From Erwinia sp. OLFS4 (lineage in GTDB: Bacteria; Pseudomonadota; Gammaproteobacteria; Enterobacterales; Enterobacteriaceae), in contig NZ_MOMB01000006.1 in the NCBI RefSeq assembly GCF_002752165.1, forward strand, positions 1 through 64,000: 64,000 bases of DNA, written 5' to 3'. This document shows, in pieces, positions 1 to 8,525 of this stretch (position 1 is the stretch's first letter; every line of letters starts with the position of its first letter). The notes under the pieces are model-generated. The model made no database searches and was not told the origin of the DNA. It saw only the letters and a list, made by a program, of their open reading frames with translations. The position numbers and the translations under genes are program-made.

Positions 1-178
1 AGCATCTGACGGGCAAAATTTTCACCCAACGCATTGAACGTAATAACCTGACGCTCCGCACCCGCATTAAACGGTTGGCTCGTAAAACAATCTGCTTTTC
101 GCGCTCAGTTGAGATCCACGAAAAAGTCATTGGAGCGTTTATCGAGAAACACATGTTCTACTAATTGGAGGCATCACC
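1..178 (+). mobile_element. IS1-family insertion sequence, right end (partial)
   Basis: The window opens inside an IS1 element. The transposase reading frame ends at 164, and the terminal inverted repeat, read inward from 178, begins GGTGATGCCTCCAA, which resembles known IS1 ends. Only the right end is present, so neither the left end nor the target-site duplication can be checked. The element stops 10 bp before the likely start of the xdhC-like gene, so it has replaced that gene's native upstream region. Family assignment rests on both protein and end sequence. Confidence 0.9.
3..164 (+). CDS. insB: IS1 transposase InsB, C-terminal part
   Basis: This is the last 53 residues of the IS1 transposase (InsAB' product), cut by the window edge. 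The visible stretch has the conserved tail pattern with RTRIKRLARKTICFSRS, IHEKVIG and the terminal HMFY of IS1 DDE transposases. The frame is intact to its stop codon. Transposition activity cannot be judged because the upstream catalytic part lies outside the window. Transcription from the element would run into the neighbouring xdhC-like gene. Confidence 0.88.
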   Translation, partial: HLTGKIFTQRIERNNLTLRTRIKRLARKTICFSRSVEIHEKVIGAFIEKHMFY

Positions 179-188
179 AGTTAACGAT

Positions 189-1181
189 ATGCAACATCTT
201 GATATTACCGTTATCCACCAGGCCCTTGACTGGCTTCAGCACCGTCCGGTCTGGTTATGCACCGTATTAAACACCTATGGCTCCGCGCCCCGTTCACCTG
301 GCTCAATGATGGTGGCGGATGCCCGGCACCATTTTTGTGGTTCACTGTCAGGGGGATGCATTGAAGAGGACTTTTTACAGCGTATTGCCGGCGGCGAGTT
401 TCAGGCGGCAAGCCAGGTGGTACGATATGGCGAAGGTGGCCTGACCCCTGACATTACCCTGCCTTGCGGCGGATCTCTCGATATACTTATTGAATATCTG
501 ACCCCTGACGACACCAACAGAGGGGCCTTGCAGCAAATATCCGCCGCACTGACCGGGCATTATGCGCTGGAGAAAAGCATTATCCTGCCTTACGCCTGCC
601 AGCTTAATCCCAGCCCAGGCATTAGCGGCAGACATCAGGTGATGTACGATGAATGCACCATCAGATTATATCTTGCTGCGCCACCCCAGCTACTGATTGC
701 CGGCTTATCCAGCGTCGCGCTGTACTGCGCCGAATTTGCCAGCGCCTTAGGATTTCATGTTGTCGTTTGCGAAAATCGCAGCGATGTACTGGACAGCTTT
801 GCCCCGCAGCTCAAGCCTGACATTACGCTACACCGCCAGTTTCCGGCAAAATATATTGAACAAAATGGCTGTCATGCCGCTACCGCGGTCGTGGCGCTGA
901 CGCACGATCCGCGCATGGACGATTTAACCTTAATGGAGGCCATCGGCACGCCGGCGTTTTATCTGGGCGCTATGGGCTCTCAACGCAATAGCACCAGGCG
1001 ATTGCAACGTCTGCAAACCATTGCCGGATTTACTCCGGCGCAGCTGGCACGGATTCATGCCCCGATTGGCCTGGCGCTGGGCAGTAAAACCCCGGCGGAA
1101 ATTGCCCTTGCGGTGATGGCTGATATTGTACGATATAAAAATCACAGCCTTGCTTCCTCCCTGCCGGTGAAAAAGGGTTAA
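189..1181 (+). CDS. XdhC/CoxI family protein (molybdoenzyme maturation factor)
   Basis: The protein has about 330 residues and belongs to the XdhC/CoxI family. These proteins bind molybdenum cofactor and help its sulfuration and insertion into xanthine dehydrogenase-type enzymes. The N-terminal domain shows GSAPRSPGSMM and LSGGCIEED. A C-terminal Rossmann-like domain follows, with LGAMGSQRN and the family signature APIGLALGSKTPAEIAL near the end. The usual glycine-rich loop is degenerate (GLSSVA). The frame opens at a TTG at 165 inside the IS1 end, but the ATG at 189 gives the expected N-terminus and is preferred. No molybdoenzyme subunit is visible nearby, so its partner is unknown. Expression may depend on IS1. 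Confidence 0.85.
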   Translation: MQHLDITVIHQALDWLQHRPVWLCTVLNTYGSAPRSPGSMMVADARHHFCGSLSGGCIEEDFLQRIAGGEFQAASQVVRYGEGGLTPDITLPCGGSLDILIEYLTPDDTNRGALQQISAALTGHYALEKSIILPYACQLNPSPGISGRHQVMYDECTIRLYLAAPPQLLIAGLSSVALYCAEFASALGFHVVVCENRSDVLDSFAPQLKPDITLHRQFPAKYIEQNGCHAATAVVALTHDPRMDDLTLMEAIGTPAFYLGAMGSQRNSTRRLQRLQTIAGFTPAQLARIHAPIGLALGSKTPAEIALAVMADIVRYKNHSLASSLPVKKG

Positions 1182-1787
1182 GACCATAATTATCCAGGCT
1201 AGTCACAACGCATCTTTTCCACGTGACTATTAGCGCCGTAATCACATCTGTCCACTGAGAGCGGCATTCAAATAACTTAATGAACACTAAATGATTTTTA
1301 TTTTTCTCGTTAAACTTGCAGAGTAAAGGATTAATAATTCAAGCTTGCTTTTGAATAAAAAACAACCTGTAAGCCATTAACCAATTGATTATTCTGCAAC
1401 TAAAATCTGATAATGATAATTTTTTACACAAAGCCCCGGTTAAAGCTTAACCCGGATTTAACTATTATTTACCAGTAAAAACTTTATTTTTTCCCGCTAT
1501 TGATTTAACATCTTCTATGTCAACAAACAGACGCACAGTGCCCTGACAATATTTATTTAATTCCAGGGAATTATGCCAAAGAAAATATATTAACTGGAGA
1601 TTTAAAAACATAACCAGAAAGACAATGATAAGATTAGAAACAAAAATAACATCATAAAAAATTGTCACCTGCGCATGGGTTAAACTCATTTAACTAAATA
1701 AAATCTTAACGCGCTTTATATCGGTCTCACCATATCCGTCACCGCAATCAATATATGACAAGCGCTACCATAACGAGGAGAGCAATT
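1182..1787. other. AT-rich intergenic region upstream of the pilus operon
   Basis: About 600 bp without a convincing gene. It holds an imperfect hairpin near 1435-1455 (CCGGTTAA paired with TTAACCCGG), not followed by a clear T-run. A 74-codon reverse frame at 1465-1689 has no good start context and looks like chance openness in AT-rich DNA. The pilus promoter must lie here, but I could not single out convincing -35 and -10 boxes. Confidence 0.5.
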
Positions 1788-2321
1788 ATGATACGGCACT
1801 GCCCTGTGTTTCCCGCCCTTTTACTGAGCGCTTTTTATGCGGCTACCGCGCAGGCGGAGGACGTTCAGGGACAAATTACGGTCAATGCCGATGTCGCAGC
1901 CAGCTGCGAAGTCGCCACCAGCGGTAGCACCACACCATTAACCGGCAACTTTGGCAAACTGACCTTTGATACCTCTTCATGGATGTCAGGTAAACCTATC
2001 GCTTCAGCACCGGATAATCTGACGATTACCTGCACCGCAGGCAACGCCCCGGTGGTCAAAATCGATCAGGGAGAAAATTATGACCCTGACGCAAAAAGCT
2101 GGCGCATGAAAAACAAAGCTGATGGCATGCTGGATTATAAATTGTTCAGCGACGCCGCGCTGGCCACGGAAATTACGCCAAACGTCGATATCAATACTAA
2201 AAAAGCCAATCCGTTTGCACTGACGCTATACGGCCAGATGCAGGCGATTCCGGCAGGCAAAGACATTCCAGCCGGCAGTTATAATGACACGCTGAACATG
2301 ACCATTAGCTGGACCGGCTAA
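1788..2321 (+). CDS. Spore coat U (SCPU) domain pilin, CsuA/B-like
   Basis: A 177-residue secreted pilin of the SCPU family, the subunit type of archaic (Csu/sigma-class) chaperone-usher pili. A signal peptide ends near ATAQA. The mature part carries the two-cysteine pattern (ASCEV, TITCT) and ends in an alternating strand with NDTLNMTISW, as expected for a subunit taking part in donor-strand exchange. The start at 1788 is chosen because GAGGAG lies just upstream; an in-frame ATG at 1755 lacks this. It is the first gene of a five-gene operon encoding pilin, pilin, chaperone, usher and tip, and is probably the major subunit. The exact name is not assigned because Csu gene orders differ between species. 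Confidence 0.86.
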   Translation: MIRHCPVFPALLLSAFYAATAQAEDVQGQITVNADVAASCEVATSGSTTPLTGNFGKLTFDTSSWMSGKPIASAPDNLTITCTAGNAPVVKIDQGENYDPDAKSWRMKNKADGMLDYKLFSDAALATEITPNVDINTKKANPFALTLYGQMQAIPAGKDIPAGSYNDTLNMTISWTG

Positions 2322-2351
2322 AACATCATGAGCAGGCAGCAGGATCAGTCA

Positions 2352-2873
2352 ATGAAAAAAATAGTTTTTACCCGCAACCACAGGCCGGGCATCAGGCTGC
2401 TGAATATGATCCTGCTGCTGTGTGTAATTAATCTGAGCGAGGCAGCACAACAGTCTGTCAGCTTTAAAGTGTCACAAAAAATTGTAAATGGCTGCCAGAT
2501 AACCCAGATAGATCCGATTAATTTTGGCACGCTGACAATTGCCGATATGCGTAAGGACCGTTTGCTCAGTACAGGTGAGCTGCGCATTAAGTGCACGCCT
2601 GGCGTTAACTTACAAATTTTGCTTGATGGAGGGCAGCATGCCAGCACCGCGCAGCGGCGCATGGCAACACCAGACGGTAAAGCTTATTTGCTCTATAACC
2701 TGTATCAGGATGTCGCGCGGCAAAAACCATGGCCAGTTGATTCACCCTATAAACCCACGGTCAGTGATTATGCCAATATTTCAGTGCCGTTATACGCAGA
2801 AATGATTACGCCGGCTAACGCACCCATAGCAGAAAAATATTCAGATGTTATAGGTATCACGATCAGTTATTAA
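2352..2873 (+). CDS. SCPU-domain pilin, second subunit (CsuA/CsuB-like)
   Basis: A 173-residue SCPU-family subunit with a signal peptide ending near NLSEA. Two cysteines (NGCQI, IKCTP) match the family disulfide. The C-terminus runs through APIAEKYSDVIGITISY, the usual last strand. It begins 30 bp after the first pilin; an upstream in-frame ATG at 2328 would place 8 extra residues before the basic start of the signal peptide, so 2352 is preferred. It is probably a minor or adaptor subunit. Acinetobacter csu has three small subunits before the chaperone, whereas only two are seen here. Confidence 0.82.
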   Translation: MKKIVFTRNHRPGIRLLNMILLLCVINLSEAAQQSVSFKVSQKIVNGCQITQIDPINFGTLTIADMRKDRLLSTGELRIKCTPGVNLQILLDGGQHASTAQRRMATPDGKAYLLYNLYQDVARQKPWPVDSPYKPTVSDYANISVPLYAEMITPANAPIAEKYSDVIGITISY

Positions 2874-2915
2874 CTAAAAAATAATTAACGCAAGTTTAAA
2901 TATAAATTATCTATT

Positions 2916-3683
2916 ATGAAAATAACACAGGTTTGTTATCGCCTTATTGTTGTCTTTTTTTCGATTTTTACGGTAAACACAGCCTCGGCAGCAATCAATA
3001 TTGCGCTATGGCCAATCAATCAACATATTAATACAGATAACGATCGTTCTGTTCTCTGGTTAAGAAACACCGGAAACGATAATGCCGACCTTTCAGTTAG
3101 AGTGTTTGCCTGGCATCAGAAAAACGGTGATAACATACTCAATGAACAGAATGATATTAACGTTGTGCCGCCTGTGGTCGGTATTCTTCCGGCAGACAGC
3201 GAATATATCCGTCTGTTTACGTTACCTGCCCGACGCCAGGCTGAAGAGCAGGCTTATCGTATTGTGATTGATGAAGTCCCGCGTCTGAACAGCCCTGAAC
3301 GCAATAAAGTTGCGCTACGCATGCGTTATGTATTGCCATTGTTTGTTGCCGGCAGCCAAACGCCAAAAGGATACCAGCAGGATGGTGATGCCCTGCCCAG
3401 CCTTTACCCCAGTCTACGCTGGCATTTTGCCACACAGCACGGGAAACGCGTGATTGCCCTGCAGAATACGGGTCCGGTTCATGCCCGGTTAAGCGATATT
3501 GCGCTGGCAAATAAACAGGGTAAAACACTGCGTTTCCTGAAACGCGGACTCTATGGCTATATTCTGCCTGGTAGCACCATGTATATCAGCCTACCGGCGG
3601 ATTTAACCATCAACAGCCAGCAGCAGCTGACCGCTCGCTTTTTCGATGGCGATGTAAAACCTACAACAATTAAAAGTAACTGA
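2916..3683 (+). CDS. Periplasmic pilus chaperone, CsuC/PapD-like
   Basis: A 255-residue periplasmic chaperone with a signal peptide ending at NTASA. The N-terminal immunoglobulin-like domain begins INIALWPINQ and contains the paired SVLWLRNTGN strand; a second domain follows the linker near residue 145. PapD-superfamily chaperones donate a strand to complete the pilin fold and deliver subunits to the usher. It sits between pilins and usher, exactly where CsuC lies in Csu operons. The sequence is divergent from FimC-type chaperones, consistent with the archaic class. Confidence 0.85.
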   Translation: MKITQVCYRLIVVFFSIFTVNTASAAINIALWPINQHINTDNDRSVLWLRNTGNDNADLSVRVFAWHQKNGDNILNEQNDINVVPPVVGILPADSEYIRLFTLPARRQAEEQAYRIVIDEVPRLNSPERNKVALRMRYVLPLFVAGSQTPKGYQQDGDALPSLYPSLRWHFATQHGKRVIALQNTGPVHARLSDIALANKQGKTLRFLKRGLYGYILPGSTMYISLPADLTINSQQQLTARFFDGDVKPTTIKSN

Positions 3684-3719
3684 TCTCATGGTTACCCGCG
3701 GCCTGCAGGAGAAACTATT

Positions 3720-6095
3720 ATGAATAAGAATAAGAAGCTATTTTCTGCTTGCCTGGCTGTTAGCTTAAGCCTGTTAAGTAAAACACTGGCAGCAAAAGAA
3801 TATATTAATACCTTACCTCCGCCGGAAACAATACCCAGCGGCTATATACCAGAGTATCGGGCAACATTGTATTTAAACGGCATTAAATTGCAAAATCGCA
3901 TACCATTGAAAATAATCAATAGCGACATTTTTATTAATAAAGCATTTGCCAGCACGCTTTATCTTCCGAAAATTTTTTTGGCCCAGGATAATCAGGACGA
4001 CATCAATCTCAGTAAAATAAACCAGATCAGTGCCAGTTACTCTACGGAGAAACACGCATTAGTGATCAACGTACCGCCTGACTGGCTTCCTGAGCAAAAA
4101 ATTGAACTTAATCAGAATAGTTCACCGGTGAATTATAGCCGTACATGCGGCCTGGCGATAGATTATGATGCCTACGTTTCACGTAATCGTGTGCTGGATA
4201 CCGGTTCACTTTATCTGGGGGCACGATTATTTACCGGTTCGGGCTACCTGTTTTCATCAGGCGTGGCAAATCATTACGCCCTGAGAAATGCCTATTACAA
4301 CGACAATAGCTGGACACGCTATCTGTCCTATTACCGTCAGTATTTTGCCGATAATAATACTCAGCTGATTCTGGGGGACCTGATTGCTTCCGGCAGCACC
4401 TGGGATAGCAGCGTCAGAATGGGGGGTATTTCCTTCCAGAAAGATTTTCAGCTCACGCCGGATAAGAATATTTATCAGTCACCGAGTATTCGCGGTACCG
4501 CAAAGGCCCCCTCTATAGTTGATATTTTTATGGACAACAGGAAGATATCTTCTGAACCCGTTAGCAGCGGTCCTTATCAGATAAATAACATTCCCTTTAT
4601 TAATGGCGCCGGCCAGGTCACCGTTGTCACAACCGACAGGCTGGGCAACAAAACTAACCAGACTATTCCGTTATATAAATCCACTACCTTACTGGCAGCC
4701 GGACTGACACAGTTCTCCGCCAATCTCGGCTATTTACGCTATGATTATGGCTATCGGGATAGTTATTATCGCAACCCCGCCTTTAGCGGTTTTCTTACCC
4801 ACGGCGTTACACAATCACTGACAGACGCGTTTTTTATGCAAAGCGCGCAACATTTGCAAATGGCTGGCGCTGGCATCCGTTTTCTTGCGGCGCAATACGG
4901 TGTAATCAGCCTGACCGGCGCCGTCAGTAGCGACAACGAAGCGAGCCGGCAAAACGGCGCCAAAGGGGATATCAGTTATACATACGCGACCCGCCGCCTC
5001 AATCTATCTTATGATCATACCAGCTATTCGCGTGGTTATGCCGATCTCAGCGACTATGGTTACAACAGCTGTAATATTAATCGCAATAGCCTGCAGAGTG
5101 TTGACCAGCTCTGGCTGAGTTATCAGCCTGTCAGCAATTATACCCTCGGTTTTGGTTACTTTTTTATCCGCCCTTATCATCACAGTAACTGGAGCATGCA
5201 GAATGTTTCGCTGGCGGTACCGACCCCCCTCAGCGGCCAGCTCTCGCTGTCCCTGAGTGCCTATAACGCCAGCGGTCATGATGTGATGACCATGCTGGAC
5301 TGGAGTCTGCCGCTCAGCGACTCCGCCCAGGCCCGCTTCACTAACACGCATGCGCATTCCGGAAGCCGCAATGATGTTCAGCTCTCATGGGGAGGCTATG
5401 GTCCACAACAAACCCATGCAGATATTGCCTTGTCACGTGATGAAAACGCACAGAATTATCAGCGCATGGCGATATACCACGGCACGCAGTATGCTAATTT
5501 GAATGGCGGCGTATACGGTTATCACGATAAAACCTGGTGGCTGCAGGGTAGCGGAACCGCCACCTGGATTGACCATGCGGTACAGTTTAATCCGCAGTCG
5601 CAGGGCGCGTTTGTGCTGGTGAAAACCGGTGTACCTGGTGTTCCTTACTATTACGGCGGTTCGCTTAAAGGCTATACCAACAGTCGTGGCTACGGATTTA
5701 TTAATGGTATTCAGCCAGGCATGCCGGCGGAAATTGCTATCGACCCGACGCGCTTAGCGGCGCAATACCACAGCGACCGCTATCGCAGTAAAATACGGGT
5801 CTATCCGCAATCCGGTGCCGAAGTTAACTTCAGCGTCAGGACGTCATTCCCGGCACAATTCCGCTTACTCGATAACCATTTTCAGCCATTACCGGCCGGC
5901 AGCGTTATCAAAGATGAACAAAACAGTAGCAATGCCTTTGTTGGTTATAACGGCATCGGCTTTCTTTATCTTACCGATGATAAACCGACCTTGCTTACCG
6001 TCTACCGCAAAGCGGGTGAGCAGTGCAAGGTGATCATTGCGCGTAAAGATTTCACCAGCGCGAATGTCGCGCAGCCAACCTATATCTGCCGCTAA
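3720..6095 (+). CDS. Outer membrane usher, CsuD-like
   Basis: A 791-residue outer-membrane usher with a signal peptide ending near KTLA. It shows the usher hallmarks: an N-terminal periplasmic domain, then a long beta-barrel rich in alternating aromatic residues, a plug-region stretch with SPSIRGTAKAP, and the turn with DRLGNKTNQT. The C-terminal domain has VGYNGIGFLYL and a final cysteine pair (EQCKV, TYICR). It assembles subunits passed on by the adjacent chaperone. It is slightly shorter than FimD-type ushers, as usual for the archaic class. It ends 8 bp before the likely start of the tip gene, so the two are probably coupled. Confidence 0.9.
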   Translation: MNKNKKLFSACLAVSLSLLSKTLAAKEYINTLPPPETIPSGYIPEYRATLYLNGIKLQNRIPLKIINSDIFINKAFASTLYLPKIFLAQDNQDDINLSKINQISASYSTEKHALVINVPPDWLPEQKIELNQNSSPVNYSRTCGLAIDYDAYVSRNRVLDTGSLYLGARLFTGSGYLFSSGVANHYALRNAYYNDNSWTRYLSYYRQYFADNNTQLILGDLIASGSTWDSSVRMGGISFQKDFQLTPDKNIYQSPSIRGTAKAPSIVDIFMDNRKISSEPVSSGPYQINNIPFINGAGQVTVVTTDRLGNKTNQTIPLYKSTTLLAAGLTQFSANLGYLRYDYGYRDSYYRNPAFSGFLTHGVTQSLTDAFFMQSAQHLQMAGAGIRFLAAQYGVISLTGAVSSDNEASRQNGAKGDISYTYATRRLNLSYDHTSYSRGYADLSDYGYNSCNINRNSLQSVDQLWLSYQPVSNYTLGFGYFFIRPYHHSNWSMQNVSLAVPTPLSGQLSLSLSAYNASGHDVMTMLDWSLPLSDSAQARFTNTHAHSGSRNDVQLSWGGYGPQQTHADIALSRDENAQNYQRMAIYHGTQYANLNGGVYGYHDKTWWLQGSGTATWIDHAVQFNPQSQGAFVLVKTGVPGVPYYYGGSLKGYTNSRGYGFINGIQPGMPAEIAIDPTRLAAQYHSDRYRSKIRVYPQSGAEVNFSVRTSFPAQFRLLDNHFQPLPAGSVIKDEQNSSNAFVGYNGIGFLYLTDDKPTLLTVYRKAGEQCKVIIARKDFTSANVAQPTYICR

Positions 6096-6103
6096 GGATG
6101 ATT

Positions 6104-7279
6104 ATGAAATATATCAATAATTTCCTGATTGCTGCCTGTTTGTTACTCAGTCATCCTTTGCTGGCAAAAGACAAAGTAAAGGGCTATGGCCTGGATTTCG
6201 CCACCCTGTGCAATATTTACTGGGCACACACCGGTATTATCAATATCAGCACCTTTGATAAATCAGGACTGGATATTGAAGACAGTGGCGAAGCCAGCGT
6301 TGAAGTCCCGCTGGATGTGTACTGTCTTGGCCGGCCAGATGAACTTTATAATACCTCGGCGTACTTTAATATGACGGTCACCAGCGTCTCGCCACCGCCG
6401 GCGAATAACGATAACAGTCTGGTACTGACCAACACCACCAACCATCCATCTTCTCCTGCGCAAGCGTCACATTATCAGCTAAAAGTCGCCGCCTGTGCCG
6501 GTATGTTACAACATGCACAACCAGGACTGTGCGTCAATACCATTGGCACCCCGACCAGCTACGTGTTACCTGCTGACGGCTCCCAAAAAGAGATTATGGA
6601 CGCACTGCTTAATGACGACGGCCAGCAAGCCACGCAACAGGATAAAGCGTTCTGTAGCCAGTATCCGGAGGATTGTGCAGGAGAAATATTATGGACACAT
6701 GTTGGACAAAAATATGACCATCCTTACCGGCTGTATGCCCATATTCAGGTGCCGACGCAACAGGGCATTGCCCCTGGTACCTACCAGGGAACCTATACCC
6801 TGGCACTGAACGGAAGGTTTTCTGGCGAAAAAATCTTTGGCATCGATCTGATTGATATGACCATTAACAATGTCCAGCAGCCGCTGACCTTCCAGCTGAA
6901 AGTCAGCTCCGCCTGCCAGGTCACTGCCCCTGGCGATATTACCCTGCCCGAACAGATGTTTTCCGGCCAATCCGTCAGCCAGCCAGCCACGGCTCAGGTT
7001 CGCTGCACTTTTGGTACTCCCTATACCATCAGCTTCACCGGTTCACACGATGACAGTGAAGGTATCCTGCATATGATGTCCAGCAGTGGCGCAGCTATCC
7101 CCTATCAGATAACCAATAGCAGCGGCATTCCGTGGCAGCGGGGAGAAATATTCACCGGTGACAGCGAACAGCAAGCCATTAATTTTCAGGCGACCACCCT
7201 AGCCAACGCCCCGGACCAGCCTGCCGGTGACTACAGTGATACCGTGACTATGACGGTAAATTACACCGAAGGCAGCTGA
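6104..7279 (+). CDS. SCPU-domain pilus tip protein, CsuE-like
   Basis: A 391-residue two-domain secreted protein. A signal peptide ends near PLLA. The first about 260 residues form a cysteine-containing tip-type domain; the last about 120 residues, from SSACQVTAPGDI to the terminal TVTMTVNY strand, form a standard SCPU pilin domain. In Csu pili the tip subunit CsuE mediates attachment to hydrophobic surfaces; that role here is by family and position. The start at 6104 is preferred over 6098 because AAGG lies six bases upstream. It ends only 7 bp from the convergent dehydrogenase gene. Confidence 0.83.
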   Translation: MKYINNFLIAACLLLSHPLLAKDKVKGYGLDFATLCNIYWAHTGIINISTFDKSGLDIEDSGEASVEVPLDVYCLGRPDELYNTSAYFNMTVTSVSPPPANNDNSLVLTNTTNHPSSPAQASHYQLKVAACAGMLQHAQPGLCVNTIGTPTSYVLPADGSQKEIMDALLNDDGQQATQQDKAFCSQYPEDCAGEILWTHVGQKYDHPYRLYAHIQVPTQQGIAPGTYQGTYTLALNGRFSGEKIFGIDLIDMTINNVQQPLTFQLKVSSACQVTAPGDITLPEQMFSGQSVSQPATAQVRCTFGTPYTISFTGSHDDSEGILHMMSSSGAAIPYQITNSSGIPWQRGEIFTGDSEQQAINFQATTLANAPDQPAGDYSDTVTMTVNYTEGS

Positions 7280-7286
7280 GTGCAGG

Positions 7287-8516
7287 TCAGCGCTCCGGTT
7301 GGCTTAGCCAGCCGGATGGAAAGCGAGCCAGTTGCGGGCCGAGCGCAGAAACCGCCGGCGCACCAAGTAATGCCAGGGTTTGTCGCAGCTCAATTGTTAA
7401 GATATCGATCACCCGACTGGCCCCTGCCTCCCCGGCTGCCGCGACGCCAAACACCCACGGTCGGGCGAGGCTGACAGCACTGGCACCGAGACAAAGTGCT
7501 TTGACCACATCAATCCCCGAACGCACGCCTCCGTCAAGAATCACATCACAGCGCCCATTAACAACGCGCACGATCTCCGGCAGCGCGCTAATAGCACTGG
7601 GCACCGAATCCAGCTGTCGCCCGCCGTGATTGCTGACGATAATACCATCCACCCCACAGGCGATCGCCATTTCGGCATCGTGGGCAGTCAGAATACCTTT
7701 GATATAGATCCTTTTTTGCCACTTTTCTCTCAGCTGGCGGAGATCCTGCCAGCTGGCAGCCAGGTTCGCCAGTTCCTTATTGATAAATTCACTTTGGCTG
7801 AGGGCACTGTTACCCTCGGCAATCCCCATAAAATTGCGAAAACCGATAGGCTCGCCGGATAAAATATCTTTCAGCCAGCGTGGCCGTCTGAGAGAATCCA
7901 GCGCCGTGCTAACAGACACTTTAGGCGGAATTGACATGCCGTTACGTAAATCCCGTAGCCGGTTGGCATTCAGCGGCACGTCAACCGTCAGCACCAGTGC
8001 CTCGCATCCCACCATTGCGGCACGCTCAATCAGATTACTCACCACCTGCTGGTTACGCCATAAATAGAGCTGAAACCACAGCGGCCCGCTGGCAACCGCA
8101 GCAATTTCTTCAATAGAGTAGGATGACGAGGTGCTGATGGTATAAGGCACACCTGCCCTGCCCGCAGCGGCAACCGCTGACAGCTCCCCGCCGTTGCCGA
8201 CCACTCTGATCAAACCGGCAGGACCGAAATAAAAGGGTAAATCATAACGTTGTCCGGCATAGTGGGTACGGGTATCCTGCGCAGAGACATCCACCAGACA
8301 TTGAGGTAGCAGGCTGATGCGTTCAAAATCCGCCTGATTATTTCTCAGGGTAATTTCTCCCCCGGCCCCACCGTCAACAAAATCAAAAATCACCTGTGGT
8401 ACGTTTTTATGTGCCAGCAAACGGATATCGGCAATGCTGGCGCATTTCTCAATCGCGCTGCGTCGGTCACGGTCAAACAGCGCGTTAAACAGCGTACTGA
8501 TAGTGGATGAAGCCAT
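7287..8516 (-). CDS. FMN-dependent alpha-hydroxy-acid dehydrogenase (LldD/MdlB family)
   Basis: A 409-residue member of the L-lactate dehydrogenase/mandelate dehydrogenase/glycolate oxidase family, which oxidises alpha-hydroxy acids using FMN. The active-site segment SNHGGRQLD at 295-303 supplies the catalytic His297 and substrate-binding Arg300. Lys273 (YIKG) and the flavin phosphate loop LDGGVRSG near 327 are present. The stretch at about 205-250 corresponds to the variable loop that anchors some members to the membrane. It lies 9 bp after the MFS transporter gene in one operon, which suggests uptake and oxidation of one hydroxy acid. The substrate cannot be told from sequence. Confidence 0.85.
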   Translation of the reverse strand: MASSTISTLFNALFDRDRRSAIEKCASIADIRLLAHKNVPQVIFDFVDGGAGGEITLRNNQADFERISLLPQCLVDVSAQDTRTHYAGQRYDLPFYFGPAGLIRVVGNGGELSAVAAAGRAGVPYTISTSSSYSIEEIAAVASGPLWFQLYLWRNQQVVSNLIERAAMVGCEALVLTVDVPLNANRLRDLRNGMSIPPKVSVSTALDSLRRPRWLKDILSGEPIGFRNFMGIAEGNSALSQSEFINKELANLAASWQDLRQLREKWQKRIYIKGILTAHDAEMAIACGVDGIIVSNHGGRQLDSVPSAISALPEIVRVVNGRCDVILDGGVRSGIDVVKALCLGASAVSLARPWVFGVAAAGEAGASRVIDILTIELRQTLALLGAPAVSALGPQLARFPSGWLSQPER

Positions 8517-8525
8517 TGTTTATCC

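Noticed and set aside
1465-1689. Reverse 74-codon frame with a hydrophobic start upstream of the pilus operon
   Set aside because: AT-rich DNA makes hydrophobic frames by chance; no ribosome site and no recognisable family.
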